A program made the position numbers and the translations under genes. From Colletotrichum lupini (Eukaryota > Ascomycota > Sordariomycetes > Glomerellales > Glomerellaceae), in the NCBI RefSeq assembly GCF_023278565.1, contig NC_064677.1, positions 6,138,001-6,202,000 on the forward strand: a DNA stretch of 64,000 nucleotides, written 5' to 3'. Below, piece by piece: positions 35,172 through 45,541 of this stretch; within the stretch, counting starts at the first letter, position 1, and every line of letters begins with the position of its first letter. Under the pieces are notes generated by a model that saw only the letters and a list, made by a program, of their open reading frames with translations, made no database searches and was not told where the DNA came from.

Positions 35172-36087
35172 ATGTCTGATCACGATATTGCGGGTAAGTG
35201 AAGTTCATCCTTTCCTTTCGCACTCGGGCGCTCTTCATGAGGCTTCTACTTTGCTCCGCCCGTGTGCCTGCCTGGTCTTCACTGCCGGGCCTACAAAGCG
35301 ACATGCGCATTCTCTGCAAGAGCACCCCAACCCTACCGATGGTCCATGTAAATGACGTTGCATGACGCAGCTTTGTCTGTATCATGCGACGGTCTCATTG
35401 CACTTCCTCACAACCAACATGTCGTTCAGTGTAAGGGACACTTACGGGCGTATATACTGCCTGGGTATCTTTCGGGGTTCGCTCAGCCTGATTCTTGAAC
35501 CTGAAATGCTGACATGACTTTACTAGGCAACGATGACTTGTCCTTGCCCAAGGGTACGTGACTCCACCCCCAAGAGATGCTCGCTCTCGTGGTGCATCTC
35601 TTGCTCTCGCTTGGTCGGAGAATTTCAAGCTAACATGCCACACAGCCACCGTCCAAAAGATCGTCACCGAGATTCTGCCGCCCTCAGCTGGCGTTGCCTT
35701 CGCCAAGGAGGCTCGTGACCTGCTTATTGAGTGCTGCGTCGAGTTCATCACCCTTATCTCCTCGGAAGCCAACGAGATCTCAGAGAAGGAGGCAAAGAAG
35801 ACCATCGCGTGCGACCACATCACCAAGGCCCTCGAGCAACTGGGTTTCGCAGACTACGTCCCGGCCGTGCTAGAGGCCGCCGCAGAGCACAAAGAAGTGC
35901 AAAAGGTATGTCGAGACTTTGGGCCACCCAGCACACAATCACACACACAAGAACATTTGGTCATTGACAACCTATACAGGGCCGTGAAAAGAAGGCAAAC
36001 AAGTTCCAAAACAGCCAGATTCCCCTCGAGGAGTTGGAGAGAATGCAGAGAGAGGCATTCGAAGATGCCGCCAACCGCCACGCTTAA
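35172..36087 (+). CDS. NCB2: negative cofactor 2 subunit beta (Dr1/Ncb2), TBP repressor
   Basis: NC2-beta pairs with NC2-alpha through histone folds and clamps TBP on promoter DNA, blocking TFIIA and TFIIB in the nucleus. Four exons (35172-35193, 35527-35553, 35646-35905, 35980-36087) encode 138 residues. The first two are tiny, 22 and 27 coding bases, giving MSDHDIAGNDDLSLPK. The histone fold follows (ATVQKIVTEILPP, then FITLISSEANEI and TIACDHITKALEQLGF), then the short C-terminal extension EELERMQREAFEDAANRHA. Length matches the yeast protein closely. Introns start GTAAGT, GTACGT and GTATGT and end in AG. The first intron is long (333 bp) for this genome. It is transcribed towards a convergent membrane-protein gene. 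Confidence 0.95.
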
Positions 36088-36524
36088 GCTACGTGAGCAT
36101 GAAGGAAAAGAATAGGCGTTGGCTGCGTTTGAGATCGCATTGCTTTGGGGTTTGGCGTTCAGGGTACATTGGGAGAGACATGATGATTCAACAACGCTGA
36201 CGAAGGCATGAATCCGGCTCGCGGGCCGTGGTGGGGTTGACTTTGACGAAAATGATCGTTTGGTATGTGGATTTCAGGTAGTCCTCTCGGCACATCAATA
36301 TAAACGCTCATATTGATCGGGTCCAGCAACATCTTTTAGTTTCGTTTGCTCCGATGCGACGTCTCCTATCTACATGAGTATACATAATTGACCTATATAT
36401 ATCGAATTCGTTAACATCCCTCATAATCAATCTCCCAAAAACCTCAACAACGCCAAAGTTCCCATATGTATACTCATGGAAACCGCAATTCATGTCCCAT
36501 ATATATCCCATCCCAACGTCATAT
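36088..36524. other. convergent 3' flanks
   Basis: A 437-bp spacer between two genes that end facing each other. No terminator motif can be assigned by eye; the AT-rich middle around 36300-36500 probably holds both poly(A) sites. Confidence 0.45.
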
Positions 36525-37288
36525 CTACCACAATCGTCGCTGGTAGTACACCCTCTCTTCGCTCTCCGACAGCCGCCTCAGCTCTTCCTTGATCAAACGC
36601 CGTCTCTCGGCCCGGCTGATGGGCTTCTGGTTCGACGCTTCGGGGTCCGGGTTCGCTTGGTCCTTGACATTCCACCCGTTGATATTCCTCTCCCTCTCGT
36701 CCATCTTCTCCAAGTCCTCCCTGCTGACTCCGCCCTTATCCTCCTTTTCCGACGGCCCCATCATCTTTTGCCACATGTCGGACGTCCATCCCGCTGCTTT
36801 TTGTCCGGCCTTTTGTTTCTTTGATTGCTGCTGCGGCTGCTCCTGCTGTTGCTTGTCGGGCACCGTTGGGTTCACCTCGATGATGATCTGCTCCTGCTTC
36901 CCGTTCGCGCCCCCGTAGAGCGGCACATTCTGCCCGTTGCCTGCTGCGTCCTTGAGATGCTCGGGCACGTAGTACGACGCCTTTGGAGAGGGTCGCGTTT
37001 CGGGTTTGATGGCCTGGCGCAGCTGGCTCAGCGTGCGCTGCTGGATTACGTAGCCACTAAGAAAGAGGGCCGCGGTACATGAGACGACTGTTGGATTTAC
37101 GGAAAATGCGTTTGCACGCAAACGCGGCTTGCCGCCTCGCGCGCAGGAACGCATTTGCTGAGGTTAGCCTGTTTGTTCTGTTTGATTTGGGGGTGCGGGA
37201 CTGGAATGCGGGAACGGGGGGAAGGGCGGGTGTTACCGATGGCTGAGGAGATGAGGACGGAGACTTGGGACGAGGTGAGGAGCACCAT
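36525..37288 (-). CDS. conserved hypothetical membrane-anchored fungal protein
   Basis: Two exons (37288-37237 and 37087-36525) encode about 204 residues. The 149-bp intron starts GTAACA and ends AACAG; it joins SSAI to VVSCTAALFL and so restores one N-terminal membrane segment (about residues 8-32). The rest is hydrophilic. It has a basic, proline-containing linker (IKPETRPSPK) and a Gln/Lys-rich stretch near 95-115. A charged C-terminal region follows, with WTSDMWQKMMG, REDLEKMDERERN and RRRLIKEELRRLSE, likely helical. An intron-free reading starting at 37154 would lose the membrane segment and is less likely. The family is not one I can name. It is divergent from PRP38, with 484 bp between the start codons. 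Confidence 0.75.
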
Positions 37289-37772
37289 GGCAGCAAACTG
37301 TGGAATTTTGTGATGAATATATGGTCGTTTTTGATATTTTCAACACTTCAAGTAGATTTTCATAGATGGTTTGAATGATTTGAGGATGATTTAGAGCTTC
37401 GATGATGGCGTCGGCTTTTCACCCTTGGCCAGCGTCGCAGTCGTTGGAGGTGCGCGACGTGAGCGTGAACTTGGAAGTGGGCTGTTTACTTGGTTCGCAC
37501 GGCAACAATCGATAAGCGCCTTTTCAGTTCCGCAACGACCTCCCAACTTTTCCAACCTGCGTCACTCGTGAAAGCTCCCGTCGCATCACTGCCCACCCCA
37601 CTACCCGAAGAGCTACCCTCGACAAATCGCGACTTTTCAATTCCACACAATCCTAATCTCCATCGACACTTCCCGCATCACAATCGATTCGCAAAGCCGT
37701 ACACCGTAACCTCGACGACGACACCGTATTGCCCTTTTCACCGAAAGAAAAAGAGAGACACAAATCGCAAAG

Positions 37773-38552
37773 ATGAGCAAACCCGACCTCGTCTACGCCG
37801 ACGAGCGGCGCTTCCTCGACGAACGCGGCTCCTCGGCCTCCCTAGCCCCCAACGGCGAGAACCCGGCGACAATCATGGAAAAGGCGGTCCGCGAGCGCAT
37901 CATCGACTCTTACTTCTACAAAGAGCAGTGCTTCGCCGTCAACGAGGCCGACATTGTGGACCGCGTCGTGGAGCACGTCACGTTTATAGGCGGCACCTCG
38001 GGCGTCACGCAGAAGCCCACGCCGTTCCTGTGCCTCGCCTTCAAGCTGCTGCAGCTCGCGCCGTCGGACGAGGTGCTGGAGACGTACCTGAGGTTCGGCG
38101 GGGACAAGTTCAAGTACCTGCGCGCGCTGGCGTGTTTCTACGTGCGCATGACGAGGAAGGCGAAGGATGTGTACCTTTTACTGGAGCCGTTCTTGGAGGA
38201 TCGGAGGAAGTTGAGGAGGAAGGGGAGGGCGGGGACGAGTTTGACGTTTATGGATGACTTTGTGGATGATTTGTTGACCAAGACGAGGGTGTGCGCGACG
38301 AGTTTCAGGGAGTTGCCTAAAAGGGTTGACTTGGTGGATTTGGGCGAGCTTGAGGAGAGGATTAGTCCATTGGGCGATATTGACGAGCTCCTGGATGATG
38401 AGGAAGAGAATGGGGAGGAGAATGCGGGAGAGAATGGGGCGGACGAGTCGGAAGGGGAGGTGGCGGAGGATAGGAGTGCTGCTGGGGAGCCGATGGATGT
38501 GGTAAGTTCGAGGTCAAGATCGAGGTCTAGAAGCAGAAACCGGTCACCTTGA
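37773..38552 (+). CDS. PRP38: pre-mRNA splicing factor PRP38
   Basis: PRP38 is a U4/U6.U5 tri-snRNP-associated factor needed for spliceosome activation in the nucleus. The intron-free gene encodes 259 residues. The PRP38 domain covers about residues 28-190 and includes the conserved blocks NPATIMEKAVRERI, SYFYKEQCF, GGTSGVTQKPTPF, KYLRALACFYVR and LTFMDDFVDDLL. An acidic tail (about 207-240) is followed by a short Arg/Ser tail (SRSRSRSRSRNRSP), as in human PRP38A but absent from yeast Prp38. Codon use shifts from C/G-rich to G-rich along the gene. It is divergently paired with the membrane-protein gene. Confidence 0.96.
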   Translation: MSKPDLVYADERRFLDERGSSASLAPNGENPATIMEKAVRERIIDSYFYKEQCFAVNEADIVDRVVEHVTFIGGTSGVTQKPTPFLCLAFKLLQLAPSDEVLETYLRFGGDKFKYLRALACFYVRMTRKAKDVYLLLEPFLEDRRKLRRKGRAGTSLTFMDDFVDDLLTKTRVCATSFRELPKRVDLVDLGELEERISPLGDIDELLDDEEENGEENAGENGADESEGEVAEDRSAAGEPMDVVSSRSRSRSRSRNRSP

Positions 38553-38770
38553 GTATATGGCGATGGCGAAGAATGATACCCAATCTCTCGCTCCTACCGA
38601 GCAGAGTACGAAATAGACAAAAGCATGGTTTGAATGTATGAAGCAGATGGACTTTAGTGCTCGAGGAATCTCTATCTCATCAACGTATGATACAATAATG
38701 ACTAATCATTTGGAGATGCAAAAGACAAAAGAGTTCACCCCCCCGGTGCTGAACTGGGGGCTACATCTCT

Positions 38771-38875
38771 GGCGCTCATGCTGGGATTCGAACTCGGGTA
38801 CTCGCTAAGCCTGTCGTCGAGTAGGCTGGTTGGCGTGAATAATTGGTGACCATTAACCATTCCACCACCCACGCC
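38771..38875 (-). ncRNA. structured tRNA-like element with Pol III box motifs
   Basis: Read on the minus strand, TGGTGGAATGG (38867-38857) matches the A-box consensus. AGTTCGAATCC (38794-38784) matches the B-box at all but its first base. GGCGTG pairs with CACGCC, with TGGTG/CACCA nested inside, and ACTCG pairs with CGAGT. A normal cloverleaf does not form: the acceptor and T stems have mismatches and no anticodon arm is clear. It may be a tRNA pseudogene, a tRNA-derived repeat or another small RNA between PRP38 and GatA. Transcription is inferred only. Confidence 0.35.
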
Positions 38876-39125
38876 ACAGTTTGACCTGACCCCCCCCGAC
38901 CTAGAGGGCGCCTGCTGTGCTGGTGACGAGAATGGAAGTGAGTAGACCTATAGGGGCTTCTCTCGTGGCGTTGAGGTATCGGATGAAAGGGTGAGTGGGC
39001 TGATCCCCCAGGGTATATTCCATTTGTATTCTACTGTACAGTACACTTTTCCAGAGCGCCGCCTCTCACACGGCGACGATTATTCTTACACAGTGCTTGC
39101 CAGCCTTCTGGCGATTGACTTATGA

Positions 39126-40693
39126 TCAAGCAGGTAACTGGCTAAGGAGATTCTTGGCCACGCTGAGCAACCGCTTGTCATCCCAGTACTGACCGATCAG
39201 CTGGAGACCCGCGACACGCCGGCTACCGTCCACCTCTTCATCCTCCGACTTGATCTTGGTAGGGATGCTGATGGCCGGCAGCCCAGCGAGACTGGCCGGC
39301 ACTGTAAAGACATCATTCATGTATATCTGCACCGGTGTCTGCCGCTTGATATCCTCAATACGCGGTGCAAACGTCGGCGCAGTAGGACACAACAAGAAGT
39401 CCACCTGCGAAGGGCCGAGTTTATCCTGAAGCTCGACCTCATCCTTCATATCGCTCAAGTCGAACTGCTGTTCGTCGTAGAGGGGGTTCTCCAGCCTAAA
39501 GACGCGGTCAAAGTCTCGCTGCACGAGCTTGCGCACCCGCTGGGCTTGGATAAAATAGTTGTCCATTGCCTCGGAGCTCAAGCTGTAGGCGCCGAGGAGG
39601 ATGCGGCGTCTGACTTCCTCGCCGAAGCCAAGACCGCGAGTCTTGGAGTAAAGGACCTCGCCAGCGCCATCGCTCTCGTCGCCGCGGGTGCCGTAGCGGA
39701 CGCCGTCGTACTTGGCGAGGTTGGAAGATGCTTCTGCCGGTGCGATGACGTAGTATGCTGATAGAGCGTGCTTTGTGGACGGTAATGATACCGGAACCAC
39801 CTCTATGCCGGATTTCTGCAAAAGGTCTGCTGCGTCAGACCAGGCTGCTTTGATCTTGGGATCCAATTCCTCGATATTGTATTCTAGAGGAATGCCGATG
39901 CGTAGCCGTGACCGACCAGTGGCCGCTTGACTCTGCTGCTTCTTTCGGAAGCTCTTTGACAAGGATGTCGGGTCCTGGGAGTCATGTTCCGCGTCCAGTC
40001 CCGTGCTGAACATCAAATCCTCGATAACATCAACATCCCTAGCAAGCAGACCAACGGTATCCAAGGAGTTCGCATACGGAACAACCCCGAACCTCGACAG
40101 CATGCCATAGGAGGGCTTATATCCAACCACACCGCAGTACGCCGCAGGAAGGCGAATTGAACCGCCCGTATCCGTCCCGAGCGCGACGTCCGCTTCGCTA
40201 GTCTGAACCGCAACCGCGCTGCCTCCTGAGCTTCCGCCAGCAGAGGTCGGCGTCGCAGACAGCGAATTGAGTACAGGCCCGTGGATCGAGTTTAGCGAGT
40301 GGGATCCCATGCCAAATTCATCCATGTTTGTCTTCCCTACGACTTGAGCACCTCGTTTCCGGAGCTGGCGCACGATGGTGGCCTCGTAGGGGCTTTTGTG
40401 GGAGGAGAGGATGGCGGAGGAGCATGTTGTCGGCAGCCCTTCGGTCGCGATATTGTCCTTTACCGCTAACTTGAATTTGTTCGGCGATTGGAGTGCAGCT
40501 TCGGAGGCGTCTGCGGCTTTCCTATTAGCTCTGGCACAATCGAGGAGGGATGGGTGAGCTGCCTCGTACCTGACCGACACACGAAGTGATTGAAGTCATG
40601 GTGAGATCGTCTCTGCTGTCGCGTAGCTTGCGCGCTGCATCTTGAGCTCAATGGCCGCAGATTTAGCCGCGAGAGCTTGATATGAGAAGACAT
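39126..40693 (-). CDS. HER2: mitochondrial glutamyl-tRNA(Gln) amidotransferase subunit A
   Basis: GatA releases ammonia from glutamine so that the mitochondrial GatFAB complex can convert Glu-tRNA(Gln) to Gln-tRNA(Gln). Two exons (40693-40570 and 40510-39126) encode about 502 residues. The 59-bp intron starts GTACGA, has GCTAAT as branch site 14 nt from its GCAG end, and joins the frames as FVCRS-DASEAALQ. The first ~30 residues are rich in Arg and Ser with no acids, a mitochondrial presequence. The amidase signature is complete. The catalytic Lys is at about 59 (AVKDNIAT), the cis-Ser at about 135 in GGSSGGSAV, and the nucleophile Ser at about 159 in DTGGSIRLPA, with standard family spacing. 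The HxDFNHFV segment corresponds to the RYNAF block of homologues. Confidence 0.92.
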
Positions 40694-41100
40694 GTGGCTG
40701 CAATGGCCAGCCGGTGACGTTGTTTCATCTAGCTCGTGTGCTTTTTTGGGGAGCTTCTCGTCTCGGTGAACGTTGGGGTCAATTCACCGAGGACCGGTGC
40801 ATGACTAAGCTCATTCCGATTTGAAGGTCCGGACCCACGTCCGATGTGTAAACCTCTCTGAACTAAACTCAACTGCATGCGACATTTTGCTTGCTTGACC
40901 ATGGCCAGTTCCGACATGTCGATTTCATCTCCTAGTTCCCAAGCTGTCGTTTCAACCCAAATGTGATCGGAAGCTGCGCGATACACAGGAGAATATCTTT
41001 TGGATTTCATGTTCATGATCTATGGTTTCTTGCCTTGCTACATACTTGGTAAACCATCAGAACCTGCGACATGCTATTGAGCATCCCGCTACTGGCCTGG
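40694..41100. other. intergenic, 0.4 kb
   Basis: Upstream region of GatA and downstream flank of the broken F-box gene. No motif can be assigned with confidence. Confidence 0.4.
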
Positions 41101-42395
41101 CTAAAGATTGTGATTGGTGTATCCTTTGCTCCAAGACGTCATGGTCGATGTTTGCCAGATCAAGGATCTCTGCTTGAAGGATTTTTCCATCTCCTCCAAT
41201 GCTTCAGCGGAAGGGCCATCGTCTTCACATCTGGCGATGGCAAACAGCTTCAGAACGTCGGGCCCTCGAATGTAGACCCAATCCCAAAGACGTATACACG
41301 TCTCCTCAGCCAACTATTCTCGGGTCTGTAGACCCAGCAAGGCGGCGGCACAAAAGTGTTAGCCTCATACCAACCCGCGTAAGGCCCTTGTCCTTGTTGC
41401 AAACATTCTCGCAGGCGGGAATTATCGTCGCAAGCTCAGATGCACTGAAGTCTTCTAAGTCGGTGTTGTTGTAAGCATGGTCATCCATGATACACCCAAC
41501 CGCATCGGGAAGATTAGTCGTGCCGGCATTGAATGCCTATTCATGTAGCACTCGCTTAGACTCTCGAGACGTTCTCAATATCAAACGACGGAGGAAGTCG
41601 AGTCCGTGAGAGAGCTTTATGACATCCAATCAGTAGCACAGTCGCATACTAGAAACGTATTCAGTTTCACGATTGGTAGAGAGTACTAACCCATGACTGT
41701 ATCATCATGTTATCTCCGCCGGTTGTCAAATAGTCGATCTCATATTCGCCGAGGGTGACATCGTGGGCAAGGACGTCGATGGAAGCTGGTCAAATATATA
41801 TGGGTGAATGAATCGGAACAGATTGTGGTACCCAAGCAACTTACCTTCAAGAAACTTGTCCTCAATGAAGTCATGTACGCAGCCAGGTTGTTCGTTCACC
41901 CACGGTGGATGTCTGTGGAAGAGCAAATCTCCCATCGAAGCGGACGTATCCGGAAGGAGACAGATCGACGGCCTCTGGTGATGCTGCGATGTCAGAGGCG
42001 AGGTGAATTTTAGCTTCTGCCGCATAATTGAGTGCTAGAGTAGTCACCCAGTCATGCTTGCGCGACATGCTTCGCAAGAGTTCTGAAGATATCGAAGCGG
42101 TTCTGGCCACCAACTGTGAAGGGTTATCGTAGAGTAGGTCGAGCAAGGCGCGGATGGAACTATCGTCACCTGGGCTTGGCTTTAGTCTTGACGCTTCCAA
42201 AGACGCGACGGCATATGGGAGTAGGTCTAGCCCGATTTTCCGACGAAGAATGGCCAACTCAGTGCCAGCGATCTGCTTGAAGGAGGAATAAATATGGCGA
42301 CATGCGAGCAAAGCTGAGATAAGAGTCTCAAAATCGTCCAGGCTTCGCAGAATGGATGTCATCAGCTCGCAAGGAATGTCTGCAATCGAAGGCAT
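41101..42395 (-). pseudogene. F-box-type fungal protein, inactivated
   Basis: Minus-strand segments match a large family of filamentous-fungal F-box-like proteins of unknown substrate. The N-terminus from 42395 reads MPSIADIPCELMTSILRSL, then ALLACRHIYSSFK and LSPSGYVRF. Later come HPPWVNEQPGCVHDFIEDKF, SIDVLAHDVTLGEYEIDYL, LSHGLDFLRRLI and CIRLWDWVYI. Two clear lesions are seen. Near 41945-41960 the frame changes and the block expected between YVRF and the HPPWVNEQ segment is missing. A TAG at 41537-41539 interrupts LHE and AFNAG; it is a CAG-to-TAG change in RIP context. Intervening introns (GTAAGT and GTTAGT starts) otherwise splice in frame. The last junction near 41330 could not be resolved. 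The gene is not a close repeat, so its damage may have leaked from nearby RIP. Confidence 0.75.
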
Positions 42396-44384
42396 TCTCA
42401 CGTCGGCCACGATCTGCGACCGCGATTCTGTCTGGAAAGCGAAAACGAAAAGAAAAACCAAAAAAAAAACCAAAGATTCAAAGCGGGAATGAGAGAGAAG
42501 GCCAATGGATTTTCAAGACTCAGTGATGTGAAAGGGAATTCGGGTGGGCGGCAAGGGTGAAGAAGTAATGGGAAGGAAGTTTGTCTCGTACTCACTGTAG
42601 GCGGGTGCTCACTTCTTTGACGGCATTCACCTCACCGACCACCAGACCGACCGCCAGCTGCTGAGACGCGAACAACGCCCTATTTTTTGTCTACGAGCCG
42701 TCACGTGTTTGATCACGACAAATCTACAGACCTGTTTTCATCTAATGATACCCCCAAAGCTAGGTTCTCTTTCACTTACCAGTTATCACAGTGATGTTTG
42801 TCAGTTAGCGTGCAATAGACCGTTGCCAACAGCCACATTCACTACAATACTTTTACCGTAGCTCTATTTATTAGTCTTCGTCTCTCATCGAGGTGAAAGT
42901 CATGGCAACAGGGCCTTCTCCAGCTCTCAAGTCAAAGACTTCCCTTTCACCCTCATGGCGAGTGGCTGCATAAACTTGTCACCAGCTTTCGCGTCCTCTC
43001 TCCTTCTTTTGAGGAAACACGCATTCGTATATTGTATATCTCTGTTTCTATTGCCAGTCCGCCGCAGAATTACCAACTCAAATCACTGTTCGCGGCTTAT
43101 CAGCAAGACTATGGACTACCGGAGCTTCAGCCACATTACACCCTATCATAGCCCAGACCGACCACGAGCTTGATACCAGACCCCGAAACAAGCATGCGCA
43201 CGCAGAAACCAAGGCATCAAACACCACATACAAAAACAAAGCTCATCCGCTAGGATTAAGAAGACCCTATCCTCCTGGACAGATTCCCAATGGCACCACA
43301 ATCAATGGCTTTAAGTAAAGCGTCGAAAGCCACCAGATCCTAGCACCACTGGCTGGCACAGCAAGCTCGAACGCGCAGACGTGAGTGATTTGGTAGTCGA
43401 CATTGAGGCATGATATTGCTAACACCTCCACCAAGTCATGCCGATCGCCGTGGATCTTTCAACAACAAGTATGAAGACGTACTAGCTGCTAAGAATCAAT
43501 ACAAAAGTCACGTCGAGCAATCCAATTTAGCAGCGGAAAGTGCAACAAGATTTGCAAAACCTGCGCAATCAACATGATCAGTTTGGTACCTTGCAAAGCT
43601 CGAGACTTTGAGCTGGGCTCCTATCATATCTACTGCTCATGAAATGGTATAGAAGAGTGTATACCCCTAGAAATCAATCCAGCAGATCGGAAGAGACAAT
43701 GGTGCTCTTTTTGATATACTAGGAGTACCTACCACAAGTTGAGTCCCCGTCTACCATGGAGAACGAAAGTAAATAAACAAAGAAAGCTTCTAGCGGTGAA
43801 TGCATTACAATTTGTCAAGGGCCTCTGAAGAACATGATGTGTTATTGATAGCAGACCTAATAATTGAACAGCTTCCAGGATTGTGGCATGGAACTCAATG
43901 CACCTACACCGTCTGAGATTCTGAAATTCCCAAACTTCTTTCTGCTGGACAATATTATTCATTATGGCAAAAGGATTTGTTGGGTCGGCCGATTTAGATC
44001 AGTAGCTGATTCTACCTAAGGTAGATTCAGGCTAACAATGACCGATTTTAGGCATCAGACTGAGAGCCCGAGGAACCATCATCTTTGTCAAGGCTCGACA
44101 CATGACCATGTTCGGATGATTGTCCCTCGTCCGTGCATGTGTTGCAAGAAAATTGATACACTGACATTGACATGGGGAGGGGAAAGCTGGTCACTGGTGA
44201 CCCAGCAAGCTTTTCAAGAACACGTCGCATCTGGTGCTAAGTGTAGGTAGTATACTAAAGCAGGTGCCATTAATATATATAGTAGTCGCAAGACAATTAC
44301 TTCTATCCTATATGTCTTTTCTCTAACAAAGTTCTGCCCATCTCTTTGTCTCATCTATAACTTCTACTTGTGACACATTGCCTT
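42396..44384. other. 2 kb without an intact gene; possible decayed coding segment
   Basis: Most of this shows nothing. Around 43470-43660 the plus strand reads NNKYEDVLAAKNQYKS and onward for about 70 residues with one TGA. It is preceded by an intron-like block (GTGAGT, a CTAAC branch, CCAAG) at about 43381-43436. This could be a relic of a gene I cannot identify. Confidence 0.3.
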
Positions 44385-45346
44385 CTAGACGCTTGCGGAC
44401 AAGGCTGACTTCTCTCTAGCTGCTGCTGGCGCCGGATCTTTGACTGAAGTATCGCTCCCATCTGTGACCGCGTTGTTGTCGGGTTTATCATTGCTACCAC
44501 CGCCCTCGCTTGACTCTGGATTGAGCGCATTGTTTGCGTCAAGTCTTTCTCTCTCCTTCTTATTGAATACAAGTCCCGGGTGTCCGACTAACAAAGAAAA
44601 AACGGCTAGAACCATAACGCTAGGCAATGTCAGCACTCACTCTTGTCAGACATAGAAAAGGGTCACTTACGCTGACTCTAACGCGATAAACAGTGTTTCG
44701 TCTCGGAACCAGTGACTGAAGTAGCCCTCATGCAGCTCCACGATTCGATAGACACAACGCAGCAGTACAAACATGGTACCAAGGCTCAGGAAAGTTAGGA
44801 AGACCACGAGTCTCCTACTCATCAGAGGACGAGTTTTCGATCGATTGTAAGCGATCATGTAGTCTCCAAAAAGTCCGCAGAACGCCGCAAGCGAGACAAC
44901 TTGTAACACAAGTCCAGCGAGTGAAATTTTGACGCCTCGGTCCGCAGCCTCCTTCGTCGTGCTGACGGAGGACATCGCGCCTCCTACAGCCTGGAGAATC
45001 AAGGAGACAATGTCTATCGGGATGAATGTCCAGTAGTAGAGGCGAGGTGGAAATCGGGAAATCGATCGATCGAGGAAGTTGATGCTTAAGGAAGGCCTAC
45101 TTAGTATCCAAAGCTTAGGCTACGAGTATTCTGGAAGCTCTTACGTCTGAGAAAGTGTCACATAAATGGCGGCAGAGAAGAAGACCGGAGCTATTGTAAT
45201 ACAAACTAAAAAAAGTTTTAGCTCTAAGATCATTCACGTGAACCAGGCAACTCAAGCAGAGTTCCCTAAGGAGGGCAGAAACTGACTGATTTGCATGAGA
45301 AACCCATTAAAGTCAAATGGGTTGTCGTAAATAAAGAGTCTCCTAA
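44385..45346 (-). pseudogene. RTA1-family membrane protein gene, 3' part, cut by an LTR element
   Basis: RTA1-type proteins are fungal seven-helix membrane proteins linked to lipid-translocation and toxicant resistance. This part has four exons (from 45346 to 45287, 45205-45145, 45096-44671, 44619-44385). All three introns splice in frame (81, 48 and 51 bp). Recognisable blocks are YDNPFDFNGFLMQI, APVFFSAAIYVTLSQ, FPPRLYYWTFIPIDIVSL, LQAVGGAMSSVS and the RCVYRIVELHEGYF/FRDE/HPGLVF set near the C-terminus. The N-terminal part is missing: the frame runs straight into the 177-bp LTR at 45347. It continues beyond the far LTR at 55001 as SCVLEIVSYVR, joining exactly at the duplicated CCTAA. This half itself looks undamaged, so the insertion may be fairly recent or RIP may not have spread left. 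Confidence 0.9.
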
Positions 45347-45523
45347 TGTCACGTAACAGAGATAGTAATCGCACCTCACAAAGTGCCCGTTACGTACTAA
45401 ATCACGTATCTATTTTAAATATCGTATATATAGACCTTTTCTTTTTATCTATTTTTATTTTAATAATTAAGCTACTTTTATTATACTCCGTATACTTATT
45501 ACTACGTATTATAACTTATAATA
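45347..45523 (+). repeat. left LTR, 177 bp
   Basis: It begins TGTCACG and ends TAATA. The outer half keeps CA dinucleotides; the inner half has lost them. A TATATAGACC segment near its middle is a likely promoter element. Confidence 0.93.
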
Positions 45524-45541
45524 ATTATAAGCCTAGCTCTT
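45524..45541 (+). promoter_or_regulatory. primer-binding site, half-tRNA(iMet) type
   Basis: It directly abuts the left LTR. With RIP changes reversed it matches the complement of the initiator tRNA anticodon loop (CTGGGCTCATAA). The same stretch follows the separate LTR copy at 55585-55761. The priming mechanism is inferred from copia and Ty5. Confidence 0.6.

Noticed and set aside
40596..40640. Alternative GatA start (MQRASYATAE) with an in-frame TGA, suggesting a broken gene
   Set aside because: A 59-bp intron with good splice and branch signals gives an intact protein with a better presequence.
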